Origin: Pseudomonas oryzae
Lineage (GTDB): Bacteria > Pseudomonadota > Gammaproteobacteria > Pseudomonadales > Pseudomonadaceae
Assembly (NCBI RefSeq): GCF_900104805.1
Contig: NZ_LT629751.1
Span: forward strand, 3,866,501 to 3,930,500
Length of the DNA stretch: 64,000 nt
Direction: 5' to 3'
Part shown: positions 9,349 through 18,603 of the stretch, piece by piece
How the letters are laid out: the number at the start of each line of letters is the position of its first letter
How positions within the stretch are numbered: position 1 is the first letter of the stretch
Program-made: the position numbers and the translations under genes
The notes under the pieces: generated by a model
Databases searched by the model: none
Told to the model about the DNA's origin: nothing
Seen by the model: only the letters and a program-made list of their open reading frames with translations

Positions 9349-10230
9349 TCAGGCGCCGCTCGGGCCGTCCTCGGCGGGCTTGGCGGTCTTCGGCGACAGG
9401 CGCAGGCTGCGCAGGCTGCGCTTGACGCTCTTCAGGTGGTTGACCAGGTCCGGGCCGCGGGCCATGGCCACGCCCATCGCCAGCACGTCGATCACCACCA
9501 GGTGGGCGATGCGCGAGGTCAGCGGGGTGTAGATCTCGGTGTCCTCCTGCACGTCGATGGCCAGGTTGACCGTGGCCAGGTCGGCCAGCGGGGTCTGGCT
9601 CGGGCACAGGGTGATCAGCGTGGCGCCGCTCTCGCGCACCAGGTTGGCGGTGGTCAGCAGATCCTTGGAGCGCCCGGACTGCGAGATGCAGATCGCCACG
9701 TCGCCGGGCTTCAGGGTCACCGCGCTCATCGCCTGCATGTGCGGGTCGGAGTAGGCGGCGGCGGTCAGCAGCAGGCGGAAGAACTTGTGCTGGGCGTCGG
9801 CGGCCACCGCGCCGGAGGCGCCGAAGCCGTAGAACTCGACGCGCGAGGCGTTGGCGATGGCGTTGACCGCGCGCTCCAGCGCCTGCATGTCGAGGTGCTC
9901 GCGCACCTCCATCAGGGTGTGCAGGGTGGTGTCGAAGATCTTCAGGCTGAAGTCGGCCAGCGAGTCTTCCTCGTGGATGGCGAACTGGCCGAAGCTGGCG
10001 CCGGCGGCCAGGCTCTGCGCCAGCTTCAGCTTGAGATCCTGGAAGCCGGTGCAGCCGATGGCGCGGCAGAAGCGCACGATGGTCGGTTCGCTGACCCCCA
10101 CCTCGTGGGCGAGATCGGCCATCGAGCTGTGCATGACGGCGGCCGGGTCCTGCAGCACGTAATCGGCGACCTTGAGCTCGGACTTGCGCAGCAGCGAGCG
10201 GGACTGGGAGATATGTTGCAACAGATTCAC
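9349..10230 (-). CDS. hexR: HexR, RpiR-family repressor of glucose metabolism
   Basis: A 293-residue protein. The N-terminal RpiR helix-turn-helix occupies roughly residues 1-77 (SELKVADYVLQDPAAVMHSS, LAHEVGVSEPTIVRFCRAIG). A SIS sugar-phosphate domain follows at about 120-260 (VEFYGFGASGAVAADAQHKF, AICISQSGRSKDLL, plus TPLTSRIAHLVVIDVL). HexR senses 2-keto-3-deoxy-6-phosphogluconate and controls zwf, edd and gap genes in Pseudomonas. It is divergent from zwf, and the 103-base gap contains a perfect HexR palindrome. Autoregulation is likely because the site lies 45 bases from its start. Confidence 0.93.
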   Translation of the reverse strand: MNLLQHISQSRSLLRKSELKVADYVLQDPAAVMHSSMADLAHEVGVSEPTIVRFCRAIGCTGFQDLKLKLAQSLAAGASFGQFAIHEEDSLADFSLKIFDTTLHTLMEVREHLDMQALERAVNAIANASRVEFYGFGASGAVAADAQHKFFRLLLTAAAYSDPHMQAMSAVTLKPGDVAICISQSGRSKDLLTTANLVRESGATLITLCPSQTPLADLATVNLAIDVQEDTEIYTPLTSRIAHLVVIDVLAMGVAMARGPDLVNHLKSVKRSLRSLRLSPKTAKPAEDGPSGA

Positions 10231-10274
10231 GGTGCGGACTCGGTTATGATCGGCTCAAGCCGGAGGTAGTGACC

Positions 10275-10291
10275 TTGTAGTTATACTACAA
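10275..10291. promoter_or_regulatory. HexR operator
   Basis: TTGTAGTTATACTACAA is a perfect 7+3+7 palindrome and closely resembles the known HexR consensus (TGTARTWWWAYTACA-like). It lies between hexR and zwf, 43 bases upstream of the zwf ATG. Confidence 0.9.
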
Positions 10292-10333
10292 AAACTGCGC
10301 CAGCGCCCAGGCAAACCGTGTCGGAGACATCCC

Positions 10334-11797
<1,464 letters not shown>

Positions 11798-11839
11798 GGG
11801 GCCCTCCAACCGGCCGCCCTGGCGGCAGGGAGCGAAGCG

Positions 11840-13510
11840 ATGGAGCACAGCCTGATCCGCGAGCCCTACGCCGAGTTCGCCCTGCTGCTGCTGATCTCGG
11901 CGATCGCCGGCGGCATCGCCGTGCGCCTGCGCCAGCCGGTGCTGGTCGCCTACGTCGTGGTCGGCATCCTGGTCGGCCCGGCGGTGTTCGGCGTGGTCCG
12001 CGCCCACGACCAGATCGCCCTGCTCGCCGAGGTCGGCGTCACCGTGCTGCTGTTCGTGGTCGGCCTCAAGCTCGACCTGCACCACATCCGCCACATCGGC
12101 CCGGTGGCGCTGGCCACCGGCCTCGGCCAGCTGGCCTTCACCACCGTGTTCGGCTTCGTGCTCATCCTGCTGCTCGGCAAGGGCCCGCTGGAGGCGCTCT
12201 ACGTCGCGGTGGCGCTGACCTTCTCGAGCACCATCATCGTGGTCAAGCTGCTCTCCGACAAGCGCGAGCTGGACGCGCTGCACGGGCGCATCGCGGTGGG
12301 CTTCCTGATCGTCCAGGACCTCGCCGTGGTGCTGGCGATGATGGCCATGAGCGCCCTGCGCGGCGCCGGCGAGGCGCAGCTGACCGAGGTCGCCGGCTCG
12401 CTGCTGCTGCGCCTGAGCGCCGCCGCGGCGCTGCTGTTCCTGTGCATGCGCTACCTGCTGCCGCCGCTGGTCGACACCATGGCGCGCTCCCTCGAGCTGC
12501 TGCTGGTGTTCGCCATCGCCTGGGGCACCGGCCTGGCCGCGCTCGGCGAGTGGGCGGGCTTCAGCAAGGAGGCCGGCGCCTTCCTCGCCGGCTTCTCGCT
12601 GGCCTCCACCCGCTACCGCGAGGCGATGAACGCGCGCCTCACCGGCATCCGCGACTTCCTGCTGCTGTTCTTCTTCGTCGACCTGGGCACCCGCCTGGAT
12701 TTCTCCAGCCTCGGCGGCGAGCTGCTGCCGGCCGCGGTGCTGTCGCTGTTCGTGCTGGTCGGCAATCCGCTGATCGTCATGGCGATCATGGGCTACATGG
12801 GCTACCGGCGGCGTACCGGCTTCCTCGCCGGGCTGACCGTGGCGCAGATCAGCGAGTTCTCCATCGTCTTCGTCGCCATGGGCATCAGCCTCGGCCACGT
12901 CGGCGTCGAGGCGCTCGGCCTGACCACCCTGGTGGGGCTGGTCACCATCATGGTGTCGACCTACATGATCCTGTTCTCCCAGTCGCTCTACGAGCGTCTG
13001 GAACCCTGGCTGCAGCCGTTCGAGCGCAAGCGTCCGTTCCGCGAGCTGGAGGTCGAGCAGCCCGGCCGTGCGGTCGGCCAGCCGGCCATCGTGGTGTTCG
13101 GCCTCGGCCGCTACGGCGGCCGCCTGCTGCTGCAACTGCGCCATGCCGGCGTCGAGGTGCTCGGCGTCGACTACGATCCGGAGATCATTCGCCGGCTGAG
13201 TCGTCACCACCTGCCGGTACGCTACGGCGACGGCGAGGACCCCGAGTTCCTCGCCTCGCTGCCGTTGCGCCAGGCCGCCTGGGTGGTCACCACCTTCCCG
13301 CAGTGGGAGGCCAATCGCGCCTTCCTCGACGCCCTCGACCAGGCCGGCTTCCAGGGCCGGGTCGCCGGCGTGGTGCGCGACGAAGAGCATGGCGCGGCGC
13401 TCGACGCCGCCGGTGTGGCGCGCGTGCTCAATCCGTTCAGCGATGCCGCCGATTTCGCCGCCCGCAGCTTCGCGGCCGAACTCGCCGGCGACAAGGAGAC
13501 CGTCAGATGA
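11840..13510 (+). CDS. CPA2-family monovalent cation:proton antiporter with TrkA-N domain
   Basis: A 556-residue protein. Residues 1 to about 385 carry 12-13 membrane segments of the Na+/H+ exchanger fold (LISAIAGGIAVRLRQPVLVA, VGVTVLLFVVGLKLDL, LTFSSTIIVVKLLSDKREL, AGFSKEAGAFLAGFSLAS). From about residue 415 comes a TrkA-N/RCK nucleotide-binding domain (AIVVFGLGRYGGRLLLQLRH, GVDYDPEIIRRL). It resembles YbaL/KefB-type K+/H+ antiporters. It overlaps the next gene by ATGA and starts 43 bases after zwf, so it may be co-transcribed. Ion specificity cannot be read from sequence. Confidence 0.87.
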   Translation: MEHSLIREPYAEFALLLLISAIAGGIAVRLRQPVLVAYVVVGILVGPAVFGVVRAHDQIALLAEVGVTVLLFVVGLKLDLHHIRHIGPVALATGLGQLAFTTVFGFVLILLLGKGPLEALYVAVALTFSSTIIVVKLLSDKRELDALHGRIAVGFLIVQDLAVVLAMMAMSALRGAGEAQLTEVAGSLLLRLSAAAALLFLCMRYLLPPLVDTMARSLELLLVFAIAWGTGLAALGEWAGFSKEAGAFLAGFSLASTRYREAMNARLTGIRDFLLLFFFVDLGTRLDFSSLGGELLPAAVLSLFVLVGNPLIVMAIMGYMGYRRRTGFLAGLTVAQISEFSIVFVAMGISLGHVGVEALGLTTLVGLVTIMVSTYMILFSQSLYERLEPWLQPFERKRPFRELEVEQPGRAVGQPAIVVFGLGRYGGRLLLQLRHAGVEVLGVDYDPEIIRRLSRHHLPVRYGDGEDPEFLASLPLRQAAWVVTTFPQWEANRAFLDALDQAGFQGRVAGVVRDEEHGAALDAAGVARVLNPFSDAADFAARSFAAELAGDKETVR

Positions 13511-14388
13511 CCCCGATCCGTACCATCCTCGCCGCTACCGATCTGTCCGTGCCCTCGCGCCACGCCGCCGAGCGCGCCGCGCTGATCGCCCGCGACTGCG
13601 CGGCCGCCCTGACCCTGCAGCACGTGGTGCATACCGGTGCGCTGGAGATGCTGCGCCAGCTGTTCGCCGCCGCGCCGGCCGACCTGCATCAGCGCCTGCT
13701 CGACGAGGCGCGCGAGGAGTTGCGCGCGCAGGCCGGCGAGCTGCACCTGCGCTTCGCCACCGCAGCCGAGCTGCACCTGTCGGCCGGCGCGGTGGTCGCC
13801 GAGATCGCTGCCCAGGCCGATGCCCTCGACGCCGGCCTGCTGGTGCTGGGCGCGCGCGGCGCCAGCCTGGTGCGCGACCTGACCATCGGTTCGACCACCG
13901 AGCGTGTGCTGCGCCAGACCGCCCGCCCGCTGCTGGTGGTGCGCCATGCCGTGCATCACGGCTACCGCCGCGTGCTGCTGCCGGTGGACTTCTCGCCGCG
14001 TTCGCTCCGGGCCATCCGCATGGCCATGAGCCTGGCGCCGCAGGCCGAGCTGGTCCTGCTGCACAGCTTCGAGGTGCCCTTCGAGGGCCGCCTGCGTCAC
14101 GCCGGGGTCGGCGAGGACGAACTGGCCCTGCTGCGCGCCCGCGCCCAGCGCGAGGCCGGCGAGCAGATGGCCGAGCTGGTCGCCGCCGCCGGCCTCGAGC
14201 CGGACAGCGTGCGCAGCGTGCTGCTGCATGGCGAGGCCGGCGTGCACATCCTCGATCAGGAGCAGCTGCAGGGCTGCGAGCTGATCGCCATCGGCAAGCG
14301 CGGCCAGGGACCGGTCGAGGAGCTGCTGCTGGGCAGCGTGACCCGCCATGTGCTGACCCAGGCGCGCGGCGACGTGCTGGTGATCTGA
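13507..14388 (+). CDS. Tandem-domain universal stress protein
   Basis: A 293-residue cytoplasmic protein with two UspA domains. The first (1 to about 145) starts IRTILAATDLSVPSRHAAER and contains LLVLGARGASLVRDLTIGST. The second (about 150-293) starts YRRVLLPVDFSPRSLRAIRM and has LIAIGKRGQGPVEELLLGSV, the ATP-binding G-x2-G-x9-GS(S/T) type motif. The start codon overlaps the antiporter stop (ATGA), so the pair is translationally coupled. Usp domains often modulate neighbouring cation transporters, so control of the antiporter is a reasonable inference. Confidence 0.9.
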   Translation: MTPIRTILAATDLSVPSRHAAERAALIARDCAAALTLQHVVHTGALEMLRQLFAAAPADLHQRLLDEAREELRAQAGELHLRFATAAELHLSAGAVVAEIAAQADALDAGLLVLGARGASLVRDLTIGSTTERVLRQTARPLLVVRHAVHHGYRRVLLPVDFSPRSLRAIRMAMSLAPQAELVLLHSFEVPFEGRLRHAGVGEDELALLRARAQREAGEQMAELVAAAGLEPDSVRSVLLHGEAGVHILDQEQLQGCELIAIGKRGQGPVEELLLGSVTRHVLTQARGDVLVI

Positions 14389-14493
14389 GACGAGCGACGG
14401 CGCGCTGCTGCCGTGCCAGGCCATGGACGCCGCCCCGGCAGGCCGGCTATCTTGCGCCTACCCTCAAGGACGACCCCGGCGACGGAGCCCGCC

Positions 14494-15117
14494 ATGCCCT
14501 CGATCTACCAGCTCAAGCCCCGCTTCCAGGCCCTGCTGCGCCCCACGGTGCAGCGCCTGCACGCCCGCGGCGTCACCGCCAACCAGGTGACCCTGGCCGC
14601 CGCCGGCGTCTCCGTGCTGCTCGGCACGCTGGTCGCCGCCTTCGCCGGCTACCTCTGGCTGTTCGCCCTGATCCCGCTGTGGATGCTGCTGCGCATGGCG
14701 CTCAACGCCATCGACGGCATGCTCGCCCGCGAGTTCGCCCAGCAGTCCACCCTCGGCGCCTATCTCAACGAACTGTGCGACGTGATCGCCGACAGCGCGC
14801 TGCTGCTGCCCTTCGCCGTGCTGCCAGAGGTGTCGACGCTGTGGGTGGTGCTGGTGACCCTGCTGGCGGTGTTCGTCGAGTACGCCGGGGTGATGGGCCC
14901 GCTGGTCGGTGCCGGGCGCCGCTACGACGGCCCCATGGGCAAGAGCGACCGCGCCTTCGTCTTCGGCGTGCTAGGCGCCGGCATCGCCACGGGGTTGCTG
15001 CAGCAGGCCTGGCTCGACGGCCTGTTCCTGCTGATCGCCCTGCTGCTGCTGTGGACCCTGGCCAACCGGGTGCACCAGGGCATCGCCGAGGCCGCGCGCC
15101 TGGCGCCGCCGGCCTGA
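14494..15117 (+). CDS. CDP-alcohol phosphatidyltransferase-family protein
   Basis: A 207-residue membrane protein with about five hydrophobic segments. The family motif is present as DGMLAR, then GAYLNELCDVIAD: the pattern DGxxAR-x8-Gx3-N-x3-D has Asn where the usual third Asp stands. Family members exchange CMP of CDP-diacylglycerol for an alcohol. The ATG at 14494 follows GGAG by 7 bases; the longer upstream reading is not conserved. Next come an acyltransferase and a CdsA-like gene. The set resembles E. coli ynbABC (recalled), suggesting a dedicated lipid pathway. The alcohol acceptor is unknown and the Asn substitution leaves activity open. Confidence 0.82.
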   Translation: MPSIYQLKPRFQALLRPTVQRLHARGVTANQVTLAAAGVSVLLGTLVAAFAGYLWLFALIPLWMLLRMALNAIDGMLAREFAQQSTLGAYLNELCDVIADSALLLPFAVLPEVSTLWVVLVTLLAVFVEYAGVMGPLVGAGRRYDGPMGKSDRAFVFGVLGAGIATGLLQQAWLDGLFLLIALLLLWTLANRVHQGIAEAARLAPPA

Positions 15118-15149
15118 ACGCCGAATCCATCGCCGCAAGGAGCACGCCG

Positions 15150-15845
15150 ATGAACGACACCCCGATCCCGCCGCCCGGCGAGGACCTGCCGCCACCCCCC
15201 CCAGCGCCGCGTCCGTCGAGCGGCCTCGCCCAGCGCCTGCTGGCGCGCGCGATCATCGGCTTCGCCCGCCTGCTCACCGGCGCGCGCAGCCTGTGGCGCG
15301 GCTGCCTGCCGGAGGCGCGCCAGCGCATCTACTTCGCCAACCACAGCAGCCACGCCGACTTCGTGCTGCTGTGGTCGTCGCTGCCGCCAGAACTGCGCGC
15401 GCGCACCCGCCCGGTGGCCGGCGCCGACTACTGGCTGCGCGACGCCGTGCGCCGCTTCCTGATCCACCGGGTATTCCACGGCGTGCTGGTCGACCGCGAG
15501 CGCCAGGGCGCGCAGCACAACCCGCTCGAGCCGCTGCTCGCCGCGCTGCACGCCGGCGACTCGCTGATCCTGTTTCCCGAGGGCACGCGCAACCTGACCG
15601 AGCAGCTGCTGCCGTTCAAGAGCGGCATCTACCGCCTGGCCCGGGCCTGCCCGCAGGTCGAACTGGTGCCGGTGTGGATCGCCAACCTCAACCGGGTGAT
15701 GCCCAAGGGCCGCGTGCTGCCGCTGCCGCTGCTGTGCACGGTGACCTTCGGCGCCCCGCTGAGCCTCGCGGACGACGAGGGTAAGGAGGCCTTCCTCGCC
15801 CGTGCTCGCGACGCCCTGCTCGAACTGGCTGCGGAGGCCGACTGA
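15150..15845 (+). CDS. 1-acylglycerol-3-phosphate acyltransferase-like protein (PlsC family)
   Basis: A 231-residue protein. It has the acyltransferase HX4D motif in ANHSSHADFVLLW near residue 67 and the glycerophosphate-binding motif LILFPEGTRNLTEQL near 145. The N-terminus is proline-rich (ETLPPP-like run at residues 6-21) before a hydrophobic segment. Family enzymes acylate lysophosphatidic acid to phosphatidic acid at the inner membrane. It lies between the CDP-alcohol transferase and the CdsA-like gene with gaps of 32 and 1 base, so the three form one operon. Phosphatidic acid from this enzyme would feed the CdsA-like partner. Confidence 0.87.
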   Translation: MNDTPIPPPGEDLPPPPPAPRPSSGLAQRLLARAIIGFARLLTGARSLWRGCLPEARQRIYFANHSSHADFVLLWSSLPPELRARTRPVAGADYWLRDAVRRFLIHRVFHGVLVDRERQGAQHNPLEPLLAALHAGDSLILFPEGTRNLTEQLLPFKSGIYRLARACPQVELVPVWIANLNRVMPKGRVLPLPLLCTVTFGAPLSLADDEGKEAFLARARDALLELAAEAD

Positions 15846-15846
15846 C

Positions 15847-16779
15847 ATGGACCGTGACACCCTCGCCCTGTTCGCCGGCATCGGCGCCCTGCTGGCGCTG
15901 GCCTCGCTGATCGGCTTCGTCCTCAAGTGGCGCAGCCGCGGCGCCGCCAGCCCGGTGATCGACAACCTCAACGCGCGGATCAACGCCTGGTGGGTGATGG
16001 TCGCGGTGCTCGGCACGGCCTTCTGGCTCGGCCAGGGCGCGGTGATCGGCCTGTTCGCCGCCATCTCCTTCTGCGCCCTGCGCGAGTTCATCACCCTCGC
16101 GCCGACCCGTGGTGGCGACTACCCGGCGCTGGTGGCGGCCTTCTACCTGGTGCTGCCGGTGCAGTACCTGCTGATCGCCGCCGACTGGTACGGGCTGTTC
16201 TCGATCTTCATCCCGGTCTACGTGTTCCTCCTGCTGCCGATCCTCGCCTCGCTGGGCGGCGACACCACCGGCTTCCTCGAGCGCGCGGCCAAGGTGCAGT
16301 GGGGGATGATGATCGCGGTGTTCTGCATCTCCCACGTGCCGGCGCTGCTGACCCTCGACATCCCCGGCTTCGCGGGGCGCAACCTGCTGCTGATCGCCTG
16401 GCTGGTGCTGGTGGTGCAGCTTTCCGACGTGCTGCAGTACGTGTGCGGCAAGCTCTTCGGCAAGCGCAAGATCGCCCCGCGGCTGTCGCCGTCGAAGACC
16501 GTGGAAGGCTTCGCCGGCGGCGTGGCGCTGGCCAGCCTGGTCGGCGCCAGCCTGTTCTGGATCACCCCGTTCGGCTTCTGGCAGGCGCTGGGCATGGCCT
16601 TCGTCGTCACCCTGCTCGGCTTCTTCGGCGGCCTGGTGATGTCGGCGATCAAGCGCGACCGCGGGGTGAAGGACTGGGGCCACATGATCGAGGGTCACGG
16701 CGGCATGCTCGACCGGCTGGATTCGGTGTGCTTCGCCGCGCCGATCTTCTTCCATGTGCTGCGCTACGGCTGGACCTGA
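15847..16779 (+). CDS. Phosphatidate cytidylyltransferase-like protein (CdsA family)
   Basis: A 310-residue protein with eight or so membrane segments and the CdsA signature near the C-terminal third: SDVLQYVCGKLFGKRKIAP, then LSPSKTVEGFAGG and IKRDRGVKDWGHMIEGHGGM. CdsA makes CDP-diacylglycerol from CTP and phosphatidate. The start MDRDTLALF at 15847, one base after the acyltransferase stop, is preferred to an overlapping upstream ATG. Housekeeping cdsA normally lies with uppS/dxr/bamA, so this is probably a paralogue serving the local lipid operon. Confidence 0.88.
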   Translation: MDRDTLALFAGIGALLALASLIGFVLKWRSRGAASPVIDNLNARINAWWVMVAVLGTAFWLGQGAVIGLFAAISFCALREFITLAPTRGGDYPALVAAFYLVLPVQYLLIAADWYGLFSIFIPVYVFLLLPILASLGGDTTGFLERAAKVQWGMMIAVFCISHVPALLTLDIPGFAGRNLLLIAWLVLVVQLSDVLQYVCGKLFGKRKIAPRLSPSKTVEGFAGGVALASLVGASLFWITPFGFWQALGMAFVVTLLGFFGGLVMSAIKRDRGVKDWGHMIEGHGGMLDRLDSVCFAAPIFFHVLRYGWT

Positions 16780-16795
16780 GCGGCGCCCCGTGGCC

Positions 16796-17022
16796 TGCGC
16801 ACCATCCGGGCGCGGCGGGATTCGCGGTGCGCAGGGCGCACCCTACGGACGGTGCGGCGACGAGTGCCACGTGGGCCGGGCGCTGATGTAGGGTGCGCCG
16901 TGCGCACCACCCGGGCGCAACGGGATTCGCGGTGCACAGGGCGCACCCTGCGGACGGTGCGGCGACGAGTGCCACGTGGGCCGGGCGCTGATGTGGGGTG
17001 CGCCGTGCGCACCACTTGGGCG
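16796..17022. repeat. 105-bp tandem repeat (two copies plus partial third)
   Basis: Copies at 16796-16900 and 16901-17005 differ at only a few positions, and a third begins at 17006 and breaks off after about 17 bases. Each unit starts TGCGCACCA and contains GATTCGCGGTGC, GCGCACCCT, GACGAGTGCCACGTGGGCCG and ends at GGGTGCGCCG. The palindrome GGGTGCGCCGTGCGCACC spans the unit junctions, so the repeat may have grown by recombination between palindromes. It fills the convergent gap after the CdsA-like gene. Confidence 0.88.
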
Positions 17023-17054
17023 CACCCTAGGCTGGGCGTCCGTCGCCGATTGCC

Positions 17055-18065
17055 TCAGAACTCCAGGCAGATCTTGCCGAAGTGCTGGTTGCTTTCCTGG
17101 TAGCGGAACGCCGCGACGATCTCCTCGAGGGCGAAGCGGCGGTCGATCACCGGGCGCAGGCCGTTGGCGTCGATGGCGCGGATCATCGCCTGCTGCTGGG
17201 CGCGGCTGCCGACCAGCACGCCCTGCAGGCGCAGCTGCTTGAGCAGCGCCGGCACCAGCGGCAGCTCGCCGGCCACGCCGCTGAGGATGCCGATCACCGC
17301 GATGTGCCCGCCGACCCGCGCGGCGGCCATCGACTGCACCAGGGTCGCCGGGCCGCCGACCTCGATGACGTGGTCGACGCCGCGCCCGCCGCTCAGCTCG
17401 CGGGCGGTCTCGCCCCAGGCCGGATTCTCGCGGTAGTTGATCACATGGTCGGCGCCCATGGCCTTGAGGCGCTCGAGCTTGGAGGCGCTGGACGAGGTGG
17501 CGATCACCGTGGCGCCGGCCAGCTTGGCGAACTGCAGGGCGAAGATCGACACGCCGCCGGTGCCCTGCACCAGCACGCTGTCGCCGGCCTTCAGCCCACC
17601 GTCGACCATCAGCGCGCGCCAGGCGGTGAGGCCGGCGGTGGTCAGGGTGGCCGCCTCGGCATGGCTCCAGCCGCGCGGCGCGCGGGTGAAGGCGCTGGTG
17701 CGGGCGGTCACCACTTCGCGGGCGTAGCCGTCGACGCCGTCGCCCGGCACCGTGGCGAAGCCCTCGACCTGCGGCTCGCCGTCCAGCCAGTCGGGGAAGA
17801 AGGTGCTGACCACATGATCGCCGACGGCGAACTCGTCGACCCCTTCGCCCACCGCGATCACCTCGCCGGCGCCGTCGGCCATCGGGATGCGCGGCTCGCT
17901 CGGCCCCCACATGCCGCTGACCACGGCGAAGTCGTGGTAGTTGAGCGAGCTGGCGTGCAGGCGCACGCTGATCTCGCCCGGACCCGGGGCGGCCGCGCTG
18001 CTGCTGCCGACGCTGACCTGGTCGTAGCCGCCGCCCGGCTGGACGTAGATGGCCTTGCCTTGCAT
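17055..18065 (-). CDS. Zinc-independent MDR oxidoreductase (quinone reductase/alcohol dehydrogenase-like)
   Basis: A 336-residue medium-chain dehydrogenase. The GroES-like half (LHASSLNYHDFAVVSGMWGP, ADGAGEVIAVGEGVDEFAVG) precedes a Rossmann half with VLVQGTGGVSIFALQFAKLA. The usual structural-zinc cysteine cluster is absent, so it belongs to the zinc-free NADPH:quinone reductase side of the family. It is a single-gene unit, with the tandem repeat downstream and the ydcH-like gene divergent. The substrate cannot be assigned. Confidence 0.85.
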   Translation of the reverse strand: MQGKAIYVQPGGGYDQVSVGSSSAAAPGPGEISVRLHASSLNYHDFAVVSGMWGPSEPRIPMADGAGEVIAVGEGVDEFAVGDHVVSTFFPDWLDGEPQVEGFATVPGDGVDGYAREVVTARTSAFTRAPRGWSHAEAATLTTAGLTAWRALMVDGGLKAGDSVLVQGTGGVSIFALQFAKLAGATVIATSSSASKLERLKAMGADHVINYRENPAWGETARELSGGRGVDHVIEVGGPATLVQSMAAARVGGHIAVIGILSGVAGELPLVPALLKQLRLQGVLVGSRAQQQAMIRAIDANGLRPVIDRRFALEEIVAAFRYQESNQHFGKICLEF

Positions 18066-18297
18066 GGGGAATCTCCTTCGATGGCATGGTTGCGGAACTG
18101 ACCGGTTGATCTGACCGGAGCCGGGGCGCGCTGTCCAGTCGCGCGGTGTGCCGGCGCCGCGAGGGCGGCATGATCCCGGTCAATACACGCGGCTACCGCG
18201 GTGCCAGTATGAAACCAAGATGCACGTCACGCTTTCCCGGTGCTGCGGCCATTTCGGCAGCCCGACCCTTCGCTGTAGCCATGAACCAGGAGTTTCC

Positions 18298-18516
18298 ATG
18301 TTCCCCGAATATCGCGACCTGATCACCCGCCTGAAGACCGAAGATGCGCACTTCACCCGTCTGTTCGACGAACACAACGAGCTGGATCAGCGCATCAAGA
18401 ACCTCGAGGCACGCATCGAGCTGGGCACCGATGCCGAGATCGAGACCCTGAAGAAGGAGAAGCTGAATCTCAAGGACCAGCTCTACGTGATCCTCAAGGA
18501 CGCGGCCGTCGCCTGA
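18298..18516 (+). CDS. YdcH-family (DUF465) small coiled-coil protein
   Basis: A 72-residue protein of DUF465: YRDLITRLKTEDAHFTRLFD, HNELDQRIKNLEARIELG, LKKEKLNLKDQLYVIL. It is nearly all helix and coiled-coil and cytoplasmic. The ATG at 18298 has CAGGAG 5 bases upstream; the longer reading from 18148 adds non-conserved sequence. A hairpin terminator follows 22 bases after the stop. These proteins are widespread and of unknown function. Confidence 0.9.
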   Translation: MFPEYRDLITRLKTEDAHFTRLFDEHNELDQRIKNLEARIELGTDAEIETLKKEKLNLKDQLYVILKDAAVA

Positions 18517-18538
18517 CGCGGGCGACCCGCCGTGCCGA

Positions 18539-18570
18539 CACAGCCCGCCATCCGGCGGGCTGTGTGCTTT
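18539..18570 (+). terminator. Terminator after the ydcH-like gene
   Basis: CACAGCCCGCC (18539-18549) and GGCGGGCTGTG (18554-18564) form a perfect 11-bp stem with loop ATCC, followed by TGCTTT. It lies in the convergent gap with the RIO kinase gene. Confidence 0.85.
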
Positions 18571-18603
18571 CCGGCCCCTGCAATCGCGCCGCTCTGCCGC
18601 GCC

